A DNA stretch of 64,000 nucleotides, taken from assembly GCF_016593235.1 (NCBI RefSeq), contig NZ_AP023065.1, positions 1,488,001 through 1,552,000 of the forward strand, in the 5' to 3' direction. This document shows positions 17,667 through 25,754 of the stretch, in pieces. How positions within the stretch are numbered: position 1 is the first letter of the stretch; each line of letters opens with the position of its first letter. A program made the position numbers and the translations under genes. A model generated the notes under the pieces. It did not search any database. It had not been told where the DNA came from and saw nothing but the letters and a program-made list of their open reading frames with translations. Source of the DNA: Nitratiruptor sp. YY09-18. GTDB taxonomy: Bacteria; Campylobacterota; Campylobacteria; Campylobacterales; Nitratiruptoraceae.

Positions 17667-19063
17667 TGCGCACCCCCTCTATTTTTCACAAACACTGGAT
17701 TGAGGAAAAAGAGCAAATAGAAGATTGCAAAAAGTGCAATTATGACTATTCCGTTTCCAAGTGCTTTTGTATACTCAAGATATCCAGCTATATAGAGTGC
17801 TAAAGTCACAAGAATTACTAAACTTAAGAGGCCTTTCTTTCTAGCAGTTACTGCCGGCAATGCTGCAAAAAGTGCCAAGAAACCTACAGCTGCTACATAA
17901 CCGATATATGCATTGAATCCTGTTGGAGGAAGTTTACCCCAGATTGTAAGAACAATCATATCTGCTACCAAGAGCCAGAACCAAATAAAGAATCCCCCAC
18001 GTTTTGCAGCAGGTGCTACCTCATCATTTTTGTCAAACCAAGGCAAGAAGAAGAAGATGATGTTCGCAATACCAAAAGCGATAAGCCCCATGTCCATTGC
18101 ACTCAGTGGTCCAACATTGAAAAAGAATCCACGAAGCACTTCATAACTCCACAAGAAATACCATTCAGGGTAGATATGTGGTGGTGTCTTCATAGGGTTT
18201 GCCGGATCAAAGTTTATCGGATCCATTGCAAAGTCATAGTGATAGAACACAAGATAGAAGTAAAAAATCATGAAAACACCAAGAACGAAGAGGTCTTTAG
18301 AGATAAATACCGGCCAAAAAGGAATAACTTTTGACTCTTTTTTGAGCCCAGCTTTATATTTTTCAGCCTCTGCATCAAAATCTATCTCTTCTCCCTCTTG
18401 GTTGTTAACGTGAGGAATTCGGAGACTATAGAAGTGAAAACCAATAAGCATCATAATAATAATTGGCATCAAGAATACATGAAGCATGAAAAATCTTGTA
18501 AGTGTTGGGTCTGAAACGTAGAAGTTACCACGAATCCAAATAACAAGATCATCTCCGATAAATGGAATACCACCAAAGAGGTTGGTAATAACTTGAGCTG
18601 CCCAATAACTCATCTGTCCCCATGGAAGCATATATCCACTAAATGCTTCAGCGCTAAATGTGACAAAAAGCAGCATACCTGATATCCAGATCATCTCACG
18701 ACCACGTTTATATGAAGCGTAGTAGATACCTGTAAGCATGTGGATATAAATTACGAGGAATACAACCGAAGCCGCAACCGCGTGCATATGACGCCACAAC
18801 CAACCATACCACACCTCTTGCATGATAGTATAGTTAACACTATCAAAAGCAAGTTTTGTATCTGGTTTGTAATACATCAAAAGAAAGATACCACTGATGA
18901 CAAGAATAGTAAACATTGTCATCAAAACAACACCCATAGCCCACAAAAAGTTGATATTTTTGGGCACCCAATACTCTGCAGCCAATACCTTCCAAAGTTT
19001 AGTCAATGCAAGTCTTTGGTCGAGCCACTCATATACACTATTTGCTTTTGTAAAATGTGCCAT
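17663..19063 (-). CDS. petB: Cytochrome b of the bc1 complex, PetB
   Basis: 466 residues from the ATG at 19063. A clear AAGGAG sits 5 nt upstream and overlaps the GTG at 19069, which rules the GTG out. The N-terminal four-helix part carries the paired heme His (for example HMHAVAASVVF and HVFLMPIIIM) and the PEWYFLWSYE quinol-site segment. The C-terminus has extra hydrophobic helices beyond the canonical eight (about residues 350-455). It oxidises menaquinol and transfers protons. The gene overlaps petC by 4 nt. Confidence 0.95.
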   Translation of the reverse strand: MAHFTKANSVYEWLDQRLALTKLWKVLAAEYWVPKNINFLWAMGVVLMTMFTILVISGIFLLMYYKPDTKLAFDSVNYTIMQEVWYGWLWRHMHAVAASVVFLVIYIHMLTGIYYASYKRGREMIWISGMLLFVTFSAEAFSGYMLPWGQMSYWAAQVITNLFGGIPFIGDDLVIWIRGNFYVSDPTLTRFFMLHVFLMPIIIMMLIGFHFYSLRIPHVNNQEGEEIDFDAEAEKYKAGLKKESKVIPFWPVFISKDLFVLGVFMIFYFYLVFYHYDFAMDPINFDPANPMKTPPHIYPEWYFLWSYEVLRGFFFNVGPLSAMDMGLIAFGIANIIFFFLPWFDKNDEVAPAAKRGGFFIWFWLLVADMIVLTIWGKLPPTGFNAYIGYVAAVGFLALFAALPAVTARKKGLLSLVILVTLALYIAGYLEYTKALGNGIVIIALFAIFYLLFFLNPVFVKNRGGAQ

Positions 19064-19072
19064 ACCCACTCC

Positions 19073-19588
19073 TTACGCTTTACCGACCAATTTTTTATAC
19101 TCTGGACCCTCTTCACCAAGCACTAACTTTGTACCCTCAATTTTGAATGGAGGAATATCCATAGGTCTAGGAGGAGGTCCGAAGGTATTCACACCACAAG
19201 CATCATACTCACCACCATGACATGCACAGTGAAAAATTTTCTTTTCTGGTTCCCATGTTGGAATACATCCGAGGTGCGTACATAGACCAATCATTACGAG
19301 ATATTCACTATCACCTATCTTTACAAGACGTTTTTTTGTCTCATCTGGAAGATGGTTACAATTCTCTTCAGGGGGCTTTTTGAGAATAAAGATAGGTTTA
19401 CCACGCCAAGTAACCGTACGAAGCTCTCCCTCTTTCATAGGAGAGAGGTCAACTGTAGTAAAACCAGCCGCCATAACACTTGGTAATGGATCCCATGTTC
19501 GCTTCATTGCATAGAGTGCTGCAAGTCCGCCTGCAGCTGCAAATCCACCAAACACCATACCAAGGAAGTCACGTCTGCTTTGTGCCAT
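19073..19588 (-). CDS. petA: Rieske iron-sulfur protein, PetA
   Basis: 171 residues from the ATG at 19588, with AAGGA 6 nt upstream; the in-frame TTG two codons earlier is not needed. The N-terminus has a Tat-type signal (SRRDFLG then a hydrophobic helix), as usual for Rieske proteins exported folded. The [2Fe-2S] ligands are CTHLGC and CACHGG, each Cys-x-His. It is the first gene of petABC. The 80-nt AT-rich gap upstream (19589-19669) is the only room for an operon promoter. Confidence 0.95.
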   Translation of the reverse strand: MAQSRRDFLGMVFGGFAAAGGLAALYAMKRTWDPLPSVMAAGFTTVDLSPMKEGELRTVTWRGKPIFILKKPPEENCNHLPDETKKRLVKIGDSEYLVMIGLCTHLGCIPTWEPEKKIFHCACHGGEYDACGVNTFGPPPRPMDIPPFKIEGTKLVLGEEGPEYKKLVGKA

Positions 19589-19669
19589 TGACAATCCTTT
19601 GTGATAATTTGGTCATCAGATTTTAGTATATATTTAATTAAAAATATATAAAATTAAATTATATGTAAG

Positions 19670-20536
19670 TTAAGAATTGCTTTTGAGAATCTCCATAATT
19701 TTATATGCGGCTTGCTCTGCACTCAATTTCAGCAAGTAATCGCGGTGTGGTTGTGGGATATCAAGAAGTGCCTCTTGGAGTTTCGCAGCATCAAATATAC
19801 CGATATTGCGCACTTTTACGTTTTCTAAAGCTTGCACATACTCTTCATCGTCTCCAAAGTAGATAACTCTTGCTCCAGTTGCAGCAGCCTCTAGTGCACT
19901 TTGGGCAGACCCACTCACAAAAATTTTACTCTCTTGAAGAATCTCGATATACTCATCATATGCATAAATATTTTTGAAATACCTTTTGAGCTTCTCTTCC
20001 ATATCTACAAAGAAGTAAAACCCTTCCAAAAGATCAAAATCAAAATCTATCAGCTTTGGAGCAATTTGGAGCATCTCTTTGTGATAGTCGCTATCTCCAT
20101 AGAAAAAGAGTCGTTTTTCTTTTGTAAACTCTCCAAAATAGCGGCTATCAACCAAAACGGCATTGATAACATTATGCCCCACAATATATGGATTTATAAG
20201 ATACTCTCCCTCTTTTGGCGCATCTTTGGGATCATAACTTATACGAAAAAAAGCTCCAAAATAGTCAATCATCTCTTGGTGAATAATCTCATTGTGTTCA
20301 TCACTGTCATAGATAATTACATCACCTCTTTCACATATATTGCCAATATTGCGAAAATCCTCTATCCCTACAGCTTTTTGTATACCCAAAATTCTTTTTG
20401 CATATGTTGCAGAGCGAAACTCTGTTGTCATGAGATAGGTCTCAATATCTTTAAATTCGTGCATGAGTGCTACAGTACGACGCAAGCGATCAAGTCCTAA
20501 TCTATTGTCTGTCTTTGCATAGAAGTAGAGTCTCAT
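19670..20536 (-). CDS. Glycosyltransferase-like (GT-B/PseG-like) hypothetical protein
   Basis: 288 residues, not recognised with certainty. It has no signal peptide or TM segment. The C-terminal part contains [23 protein letters not shown], shortened here to its sense: a Ser/Ala-rich loop followed by E-A-x-x-x-G and a strand, the usual sugar-nucleotide-binding signature of GT-B enzymes and PseG. The N-terminus ([18 protein letters not shown]) would be the first Rossmann strand. It overlaps mnmG by 4 nt, suggesting co-transcription but not shared function. A role in flagellin or surface glycan synthesis is a guess. Confidence 0.65.
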   Translation of the reverse strand: MRLYFYAKTDNRLGLDRLRRTVALMHEFKDIETYLMTTEFRSATYAKRILGIQKAVGIEDFRNIGNICERGDVIIYDSDEHNEIIHQEMIDYFGAFFRISYDPKDAPKEGEYLINPYIVGHNVINAVLVDSRYFGEFTKEKRLFFYGDSDYHKEMLQIAPKLIDFDFDLLEGFYFFVDMEEKLKRYFKNIYAYDEYIEILQESKIFVSGSAQSALEAAATGARVIYFGDDEEYVQALENVKVRNIGIFDAAKLQEALLDIPQPHRDYLLKLSAEQAAYKIMEILKSNS

Positions 20537-22404
20537 TTTTTCCCTTTTTGTCGCATTTTGATATAAATATGCAAGATTTCGATCGCTGCTGGAGTAATAC
20601 CGCTAATCTCGCTTGCAGCAAAGAGTGTAGGAGGTTTGAACTTCTTGAGTTTCTCCTTAACTTCGTTGGAAAGACCACTTATAGCATCGATATCAAGATC
20701 TTGCGGGATTTTGACATCCATGAGCTCATGCATGCGCTCAATCTGCTCTTTTTGCTTCTGAATATACTGGGCATATTTTGCCTCAATGAGAATCTGCTCT
20801 TTAGCTTCAGGGCTAAAATCTTTAACGATTGGCGCAAGCTTTTCTAACTTTTCCATAGTAAAGCCAGCACGCGCTGCAATATTTTTGAGACTTGTTTTGT
20901 CAGTAATCTTCTCTTCACCAATTGTAGCCAAAAAGACAAGATTCTCTTTGGTTGGTGTGATGTATGTATTCTCTAAGTATTCTAAACCCTTTTCGATCTC
21001 TTCACGTTTTTTTATCATCCTTGCATAGGTCTCTTCATCTATGAGACCGAGCTTGTGACCATACGGCATGAGGCGAAGATCTGCATTATCTTCACGAAGC
21101 AGCAAACGAAATTCAGCCCTGCTAGTAAACATTCTGTATGGCTCTTTTGTCCCCTTTGTAACTAAATCATCTATAAGCACACCTATATATGCTTCATCAC
21201 GCCCTAAAATAAGCGGCTCTTCCTCTTTGATAGCCAAAGCTGCATTGATACCTGCCATAAGTCCCTGTGCAGCAGCCTCTTCATATCCAGTCGTTCCGTT
21301 GATTTGTCCAGCAAGGTAGAGATTTCTGATTTTTTTGGTCTCAAGAGTGTGTTTGAGTTCTGTAGGATCTACATAGTCATACTCTATTGCATAACCATAG
21401 CGTACAGGCTGGGCATTTTCTAAGCCCTTGATAGAGCGGATCATCTCTAGCTGCACATCTGGTGGCAAAGAGGTACTAAGACCATTGATATAGTACTCTG
21501 TAGCCTCTAGGGTCTGTGGCTCTACAAAAATATGGTGGCGCTCTTTGTCACGAAAACGATAGACTTTATCTTCGATACTTGGACAGTACCTTGGCCCAAC
21601 CCCTTCTATCTGCCCCGTAAAGAGAGGGGCTCTGTGAAAATTGGATTCGATAATCTCATGGGTTCGTTCATTGGTATAGGTGATGTAGCATGGAAGCTGG
21701 GTAGGATTGAAACGTTTTCGATCGGTTCTGAAACTAAACGGAATAGGATTTTCATCGCCCGGTTGCACTTCCATTTTGCTAAAATCGATGGTTTTTGCAT
21801 CGATTCTTGCACATGTTCCGGTTTTTAGCCTTCCAAGTTTAAGTCCAAGGCTTTTAAGCGAATCACTGAGTGCATTGGAAGCGAACTCCCCTGCTCGTCC
21901 CGCTTCTTGTTTGATTTCTCCTATGTGAATAAGGCCTCTTAAAAAAGTGCCTGTAGTTACAATCACCTTTTTTGCATGGTAAATATTTTTTAAATTGGTC
22001 TCTACACCAACAACCGCATCTCCTTTGACGAGGAGCCTGTCCACCATCTCTTGTCGCACTTCCAAATTTGGCGTATTGAGCACTATGGTTCGCATCATAA
22101 TGCGGTACCTGTCCATATCGATTTGCGCTCTGCTTCCTCGCACAGCTGGACCTTTGGAGGCGTTGAGGATGCGGAACTGTATACCTGTTTTATCAGTCGT
22201 CAGTCCCATCTGCCCTCCAAGGGCATCGATCTCTTTGACAAGATGTCCTTTTGCCAGACCTCCGATCGCCGGGTTACAGCTAGCGGCACCGATTTGCTCA
22301 GCCAAAATGGTAATCATCAACGTTTTCATACCCATACGGGCACTGGCCAGTGCCGCCTCGATACCGGCGTGTCCTCCACCAATGACAATAATGTCAAATT
22401 TCAT
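20533..22404 (-). CDS. mnmG: tRNA U34 5-carboxymethylaminomethyl synthesis enzyme MnmG (GidA)
   Basis: 623 residues from the ATG at 22404 ([18 protein letters not shown]), where the FAD dinucleotide motif starts in the usual place. The upstream in-frame start at 22440 adds a charged 12-residue tail without support. The [17 protein letters not shown] segment and the two active-site Cys region (ASCNPAIGG near residue 45) are typical. With MnmE it modifies the wobble uridine of several tRNAs. It is divergent from ribE across about 110 nt. Confidence 0.97.
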   Translation of the reverse strand: MKFDIIVIGGGHAGIEAALASARMGMKTLMITILAEQIGAASCNPAIGGLAKGHLVKEIDALGGQMGLTTDKTGIQFRILNASKGPAVRGSRAQIDMDRYRIMMRTIVLNTPNLEVRQEMVDRLLVKGDAVVGVETNLKNIYHAKKVIVTTGTFLRGLIHIGEIKQEAGRAGEFASNALSDSLKSLGLKLGRLKTGTCARIDAKTIDFSKMEVQPGDENPIPFSFRTDRKRFNPTQLPCYITYTNERTHEIIESNFHRAPLFTGQIEGVGPRYCPSIEDKVYRFRDKERHHIFVEPQTLEATEYYINGLSTSLPPDVQLEMIRSIKGLENAQPVRYGYAIEYDYVDPTELKHTLETKKIRNLYLAGQINGTTGYEEAAAQGLMAGINAALAIKEEEPLILGRDEAYIGVLIDDLVTKGTKEPYRMFTSRAEFRLLLREDNADLRLMPYGHKLGLIDEETYARMIKKREEIEKGLEYLENTYITPTKENLVFLATIGEEKITDKTSLKNIAARAGFTMEKLEKLAPIVKDFSPEAKEQILIEAKYAQYIQKQKEQIERMHELMDVKIPQDLDIDAISGLSNEVKEKLKKFKPPTLFAASEISGITPAAIEILHIYIKMRQKGKK

Positions 22405-22512
22405 ATATTGCTCCGTTTTATCTTTGTTATAATTATACAAAACTTAAGAAAGATTAAACTTGCGACAAGATAGTATCAAAAATCTTCAAGAATTCAAACC
22501 AAAAGAGATGCG

Positions 22513-23121
22513 ATGTTCACAGGCCTCATTCGAGAAATAGCAACCGTCTCACATTTTGATGGCAAACATCTGAGACTCAAAGCAAAACATAGACCAAAAA
22601 TCGGTGATTCCATTGCTGTTAACGGTGCATGTTTAAGTGTAACGAAACTCTATAACGATGGTTTTGAAGTAGAACTCAGCGATGAAACAAGAAACGTTAT
22701 CGCTTTGGAAAACTACAAAGATCGCGTCCATATCGAACCAGCGATGCGACTTAGCGACAGGATAGAGGGACATATCGTCCAGGGACATATCGACACACTT
22801 GGTACAATCATCTCCATAAAACCGGGAATCAACTCCACCGATTTTTTGATCAAAATTCCAAAAGAGTACATCAAGTTTGTTATTCCAAAAGGAAGTATCG
22901 CGATCGATGGCGTCAGCCTCACAGTCAACGAAGTTTACGAGGATTCTTTCAGACTTACCATCATACCAATCACCCTCAAAGAGACACTTTTTGGCACCTA
23001 TACTGTGGGACGCAGAGTAAATATCGAAACAGATATGTTTGCAAGGTATCTTTTCCATCTTTTTGATAGAGAAACTTCTTTAAATTGGGAATTGATCGAT
23101 AAATTCCACGCATTGTTTTAA
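22513..23121 (+). CDS. ribE: Riboflavin synthase alpha chain RibE
   Basis: 202 residues. The MFTGLI start is diagnostic for riboflavin synthase, and the two lumazine-binding barrels are visible (first at about 3-85, second from about 95). GHIVQGHIDT and the second-barrel SLTVNEV motif are conserved. It dismutates two 6,7-dimethyl-8-ribityllumazine to riboflavin. It stands alone, with no other rib gene adjacent and no visible FMN riboswitch in the 108-nt upstream gap. Confidence 0.95.
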   Translation: MFTGLIREIATVSHFDGKHLRLKAKHRPKIGDSIAVNGACLSVTKLYNDGFEVELSDETRNVIALENYKDRVHIEPAMRLSDRIEGHIVQGHIDTLGTIISIKPGINSTDFLIKIPKEYIKFVIPKGSIAIDGVSLTVNEVYEDSFRLTIIPITLKETLFGTYTVGRRVNIETDMFARYLFHLFDRETSLNWELIDKFHALF

Positions 23122-23139
23122 TATAGAGAAAACTTCCTT

Positions 23140-23226
23140 CTATTTTTTATTTATTGCATAAATGCTATTTATTTTTGAATATTTATAGAAATATTTTCGT
23201 ATTTTTTCAAACATACTTTTTAGCAT
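23140..23226 (-). CDS. 28-residue microprotein, paralogue of the 39210-39317 ORF
   Basis: A short ORF downstream of the DUF2325 gene with a near-ideal AAAGGAG five nt before ATG. The product is basic and aromatic-rich; its C-terminal half contains YSKINSIYAI. A second tiny ORF upstream of tonB encodes HSKIHSIYFI at the same distance from a shared F-x-K-[IL] motif. Paralogy plus a strong RBS at both sites argue for real genes. No transmembrane helix is evident; an amphipathic membrane-surface peptide is possible. Function unknown. Confidence 0.6.
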   Translation of the reverse strand: MLKSMFEKIRKYFYKYSKINSIYAINKK

Positions 23227-23272
23227 TTGCTCTCCTTTGTAAGTATTTAAATATAGAACAAAAATCATCATT

Positions 23273-23554
23273 TTACATTTTCATTACCGTTTGTATTTTC
23301 TTGATCAACTCATTTTTATTGTATTTTGAATAGACAGTAAGGATATTTCTCTTTTTTGCCTCTTTTTTAAAACTTTCCATTTTACTATGAGCCAGATATT
23401 CTGTAATAAAAATCACCATATCAATATCAGATGGTATTTTTTTGTGAAAATTTTTCTTCCTACAATCAAAATGTACTACTTTTATTGCTCCAATTTCATA
23501 AAGAGTCGATTGTATATGCTTGATTTTATCGGCACCTATCAGTAAAACTCCCAC
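23273..23554 (-). CDS. DUF2325 protein, copy 1
   Basis: 93 residues, DUF2325-like. The start MGVLLIGADK, a central HFDCRKKNF with one Cys, and the MVIFITEYLAHSK segment match the Rossmann-like DUF2325 fold. It is about 60% identical by eye to the copy at 37059-37349. A Fur-box-like sequence lies 16 nt upstream of its ATG (23571-23589), so iron repression is likely. The biochemical function of DUF2325 is not established. A 28-residue microprotein follows it on the same strand. Confidence 0.8.
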   Translation of the reverse strand: MGVLLIGADKIKHIQSTLYEIGAIKVVHFDCRKKNFHKKIPSDIDMVIFITEYLAHSKMESFKKEAKKRNILTVYSKYNKNELIKKIQTVMKM

Positions 23555-23570
23555 AATATACTCCTTTATA

Positions 23571-23589
23571 GATAATGACTGTCGTTTTC
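23571..23589. promoter_or_regulatory. Fur-box-like site upstream of DUF2325 copy 1
   Basis: GATAATGACTGTCGTTTTC matches the 19-bp consensus GATAATGATAATCATTATC at 14 of 19 positions and sits 16 nt before the DUF2325 ATG. A second AT-rich inverted repeat (TTGATAACAATAATCAA, 23627-23643) lies further upstream in the divergent region. Confidence 0.55.
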
Positions 23590-23680
23590 AGTAATTAAAA
23601 AGTAATTTTCTTGTTTTTATCTTAAATTGATAACAATAATCAATTTAATAAACAATTAAGTTGGGCTGTACTATTATTTT

Positions 23681-23699
23681 AATAATGATTTTCATTTTC
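23681..23699. promoter_or_regulatory. Fur-box-like site upstream of the flavodoxin operon
   Basis: AATAATGATTTTCATTTTC matches the Fur consensus at 15 of 19 positions. It lies 17 nt upstream of the first plus-strand ATG (23717), a position where a bound repressor would block transcription start. It closely resembles the site at 37370-37388 upstream of the other DUF2325 gene. Confidence 0.6.
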
Positions 23700-23716
23700 A
23701 ATAAAAAGGGGCCATC

Positions 23717-23824
23717 ATGACCACAGGAATCAAAAGCAAACAGGCAAAAAAAATTCTCACTGATGCTTGCATTATATTTTTAAAAGCTAAATACTCAAAA
23801 ATAAAAATAAGGAGAAAATCATGA
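23717..23824 (+). CDS. Possible 35-residue leader microprotein of flavodoxin operon
   Basis: ATG at 23717 follows AAAAGGGG and opens a 35-codon frame ending in TGA that overlaps the next gene's ATG (ATGA). The product (MTTGIKSKQAKKILTDACII...) is basic with one Cys and resembles nothing I know. The stop-start overlap and the Fur-like site immediately upstream support translation. The AAGGAG for the next gene lies inside this ORF, so it may serve as a coupling leader rather than make a functional peptide. Confidence 0.4.
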   Translation: MTTGIKSKQAKKILTDACIIFLKAKYSKIKIRRKS

Positions 23825-24144
23825 CAGTACCAACAGCTTTTTTTGAAAAAGTTTTAAAGCCGGATATAAGTTCAATATTAGAGTTAGCTTCTATGAATGA
23901 AATGATATACCAATACAATTTCGATATAACCACACTTAACAATAGAGATTATAAACAGAGAAATGCTCTTTTTTATGCTATCTATTTTAACAACTTGGAA
24001 AACTGCAAATTTCTGCTTAAAAACAAAATCTCTCTTTGGGTAGAACCACAATATCACGCATTAGATTTTGCAAGATCATTAAGAAATAAAAAATGCTATG
24101 ACTATATTTTGCTTTTTTTAAATAATAAATATATTTTTTCATAA
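23821..24144 (+). CDS. Ankyrin-repeat-like small protein
   Basis: 107 residues. The segment NNRDYKQRNALFYAIYFNNL, then FLLKNKISLWVE and HALDFARSLRNKKCYDYILL, follows the ankyrin pattern (Asn/Asp...G or R-x-x-A-L-x-x-A, then helix) for about two repeats. No signal peptide. Ankyrin proteins mediate protein contacts; small ones next to redox genes often act as chaperones or inhibitors, but no partner can be read here. It has a strong RBS (AAGGAG) and is the second ORF of the Fur-boxed operon ending at 25540. Confidence 0.65.
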   Translation: MTVPTAFFEKVLKPDISSILELASMNEMIYQYNFDITTLNNRDYKQRNALFYAIYFNNLENCKFLLKNKISLWVEPQYHALDFARSLRNKKCYDYILLFLNNKYIFS

Positions 24145-24156
24145 GGAGGAGATGCT

Positions 24157-24408
24157 ATGAACTATCCTAGTGAGTTTATTATTACAGAATTTACTGACGG
24201 GTATGTAGAAGAGGATTTTTTGTTTCATGAATTAGGGTTTGAGTATGCATTGGATATTTTGGAAATTCCTGATGAGTTTCTTGAAGATGTTGAATATATT
24301 GCAGATGAGGGATTAAAGATATTTCTTGATGAAAGAAAGATAGAAGAGTATATAGGTATGGATTGGTATTACAATCTTTTACCTTATGAAGCAAAATTAA
24401 CTATATAA
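24157..24408 (+). CDS. Acidic hypothetical protein
   Basis: 83 residues, not recognised. Strongly acidic (many Glu/Asp, few Lys/Arg), with aromatic residues spread through it and no Cys, signal or TM helix. AAGGAGGAG lies 6 nt before the ATG, one of the strongest RBS in the window. It is 12 nt from the flavodoxin gene and likely expressed with it. An acidic partner for an electron-transfer protein is conceivable but only a guess. Confidence 0.65.
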   Translation: MNYPSEFIITEFTDGYVEEDFLFHELGFEYALDILEIPDEFLEDVEYIADEGLKIFLDERKIEEYIGMDWYYNLLPYEAKLTI

Positions 24409-24419
24409 AGGATCCGATT

Positions 24420-24920
24420 ATGACAAAAATTATCTATGCAACACAAACGGGAAATACAGAAAATATAGCAAACCAAATTGCCCAAAAAATTGGTGAAAAT
24501 GTAGATGTTGTCGATATTGCAAACGCAACAAAAGATGATTTTGAAGAGGCTGATTTTTTGATCATGGGAACTTCTACTTGGGGCGAGGGAGAATTGCCTG
24601 ATGAGCTTGAAGGAGCTATGCCACTTATTGAATCTTTGGACTTAAAAAATAATAATATCGCTCTTTTTGGCTTGGGAGATCAAGAGGAGTATGGGGAATA
24701 TTTTGTCAATGCTTTGGGAATTTTGTATGAAAAACTTAAAAACAAAGGAGCCAATATCGTAGGTTTTACCTCAACCGATGGGTATGAGTATGATGAAAGT
24801 AAAGCTGAGATTGAGCCAGGAGTTTTTTGTGGATTAGTTTTGGATGAAGATAATCAAGATGATCTTACCGAACAAAGAGTCGATAGATGGCTTGAAGAAA
24901 TTAAGCCCTATATAAAGTAG
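24420..24920 (+). CDS. fldA: Flavodoxin (FMN), long-chain type
   Basis: 166 residues. The FMN phosphate loop TQTGNTEN is at residues 8-15, the second loop is GTSTWGEGELPDE (near 50-62), and the third loop is FGLGDQEEYGEYF (near 82-94). Length fits long-chain flavodoxins. It is a low-potential one-electron carrier that can replace ferredoxin. In Helicobacter it is the electron acceptor of pyruvate oxidoreductase, and porCDAB is in this window. Its Fur-like operator is consistent with induction under iron limitation. Confidence 0.93.
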   Translation: MTKIIYATQTGNTENIANQIAQKIGENVDVVDIANATKDDFEEADFLIMGTSTWGEGELPDELEGAMPLIESLDLKNNNIALFGLGDQEEYGEYFVNALGILYEKLKNKGANIVGFTSTDGYEYDESKAEIEPGVFCGLVLDEDNQDDLTEQRVDRWLEEIKPYIK

Positions 24921-24928
24921 GAGTTGCA

Positions 24929-25540
24929 ATGCGACTAGCTGGATTTATCATAAAAAATGGGAGAATTTATGAGATTCTCCCTAAGACCTGTTACTTTGAA
25001 AGTATAAGTGAAAGAAGAAGGCTCTTTTTTGAAATAATCAATTTTACAATGCCAAAAAGTTTTCGCTTTAATTTACAAGAGTATGATTTTACAAACCAAA
25101 ACATAGCTCAAATTTTTATGCAAAAAATTGTCTCACTTCTACCCTTTTGGGAAACTGCATTGCTATTTTTAATGCAAACAAATTTTCAATTTTTAATAAA
25201 TTTAGATAAAGTATTTTTATACATTGTCTATAAAAGAATTTTAAAGAAAAATCCTAAAAAATTTGTCTCAATACAGCCTCCATTTATCTATATTGATAAT
25301 GGTAAAAGAAAAGTAAGAATCCATCCTCTATGGAAATCCAATTTTAATAAAACTACTATAGAAAAAGAGATGCAAATAATGGAGAAAAATGTAGAGCACT
25401 ATATCGTTTTTCCAAAACAAAACTACTTTTACCGCTACAAATCTATCTACCACCAAAATTGTGAGATTTTACGCATTGTGCCATATTCATTCTCTTTTTT
25501 TCTTAGAAAGAAGAAAGAACTCAAAAAAATTTATGATTGA
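24929..25540 (+). CDS. Basic hypothetical protein ending the flavodoxin operon
   Basis: 203 residues, not recognised. Lys/Phe/Ile-rich and strongly basic, with a hydrophobic stretch near 75-100 (LLPFWETALLFLMQTNFQFL) that may be an amphipathic or single membrane helix. It is preceded by GTAGGAG 5 nt upstream and starts 8 nt after fldA. The bidirectional terminator at 25566 closes the operon 25 nt after its stop. Contrast between this very basic protein and the acidic 83-residue neighbour may indicate interaction. Confidence 0.6.
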   Translation: MRLAGFIIKNGRIYEILPKTCYFESISERRRLFFEIINFTMPKSFRFNLQEYDFTNQNIAQIFMQKIVSLLPFWETALLFLMQTNFQFLINLDKVFLYIVYKRILKKNPKKFVSIQPPFIYIDNGKRKVRIHPLWKSNFNKTTIEKEMQIMEKNVEHYIVFPKQNYFYRYKSIYHQNCEILRIVPYSFSFFLRKKKELKKIYD

Positions 25541-25565
25541 ATTGGGAAATTCATAACGATTGTAG

Positions 25566-25587
25566 AGCTCGAGAAAACTCTCGAGCT
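25566..25587. terminator. Bidirectional terminator hairpin between fldA and feoB operons
   Basis: A perfect 9-bp stem (AGCTCGAGA/TCTCGAGCT) with an AAAC loop occupies the gap between two convergent operons. A short TTTAA follows in the plus direction. Its location between convergent stops supports terminator function for both strands. Confidence 0.75.
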
Positions 25588-25746
25588 TTAATGATGACTA
25601 TTTTTTGCACCACATATATTAGAAGAGGAGCATCCTTTACAACTGGTGCAGGCATTTGCATGTCCATGAGTATCTTTTTTAGTATAATGTCTATAAATAT
25701 ACCATATACTGGCAATACCGATTAATCCTATTATTAAATTTTCCAT
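25588..25746 (-). CDS. FeoB-associated Cys-rich small membrane protein
   Basis: 52 residues from the ATG at 25746, 8 nt after the feoB stop. One N-terminal transmembrane helix (ENLIIGLIGIASIWYIYRHY) is followed by a short Cys/His-rich tail with CTSCKGC, a further Cys in NICGAK and a terminal SHH. Small Cys-rich proteins at the end of feo operons are common, and they may bind iron or a redox cofactor near FeoB. A 106-residue in-frame extension into feoB (to 25908) is rejected because it reads antiphase through conserved FeoB codons. Confidence 0.75.
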   Translation of the reverse strand: MENLIIGLIGIASIWYIYRHYTKKDTHGHANACTSCKGCSSSNICGAKNSHH

Positions 25747-25754
25747 TTTTTCTC

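Noticed and set aside
19625-19655. AT-only inverted repeat upstream of petA as a terminator
   Set aside because: All-A/T stem of low stability with no GC core; more likely promoter-type AT-rich DNA.
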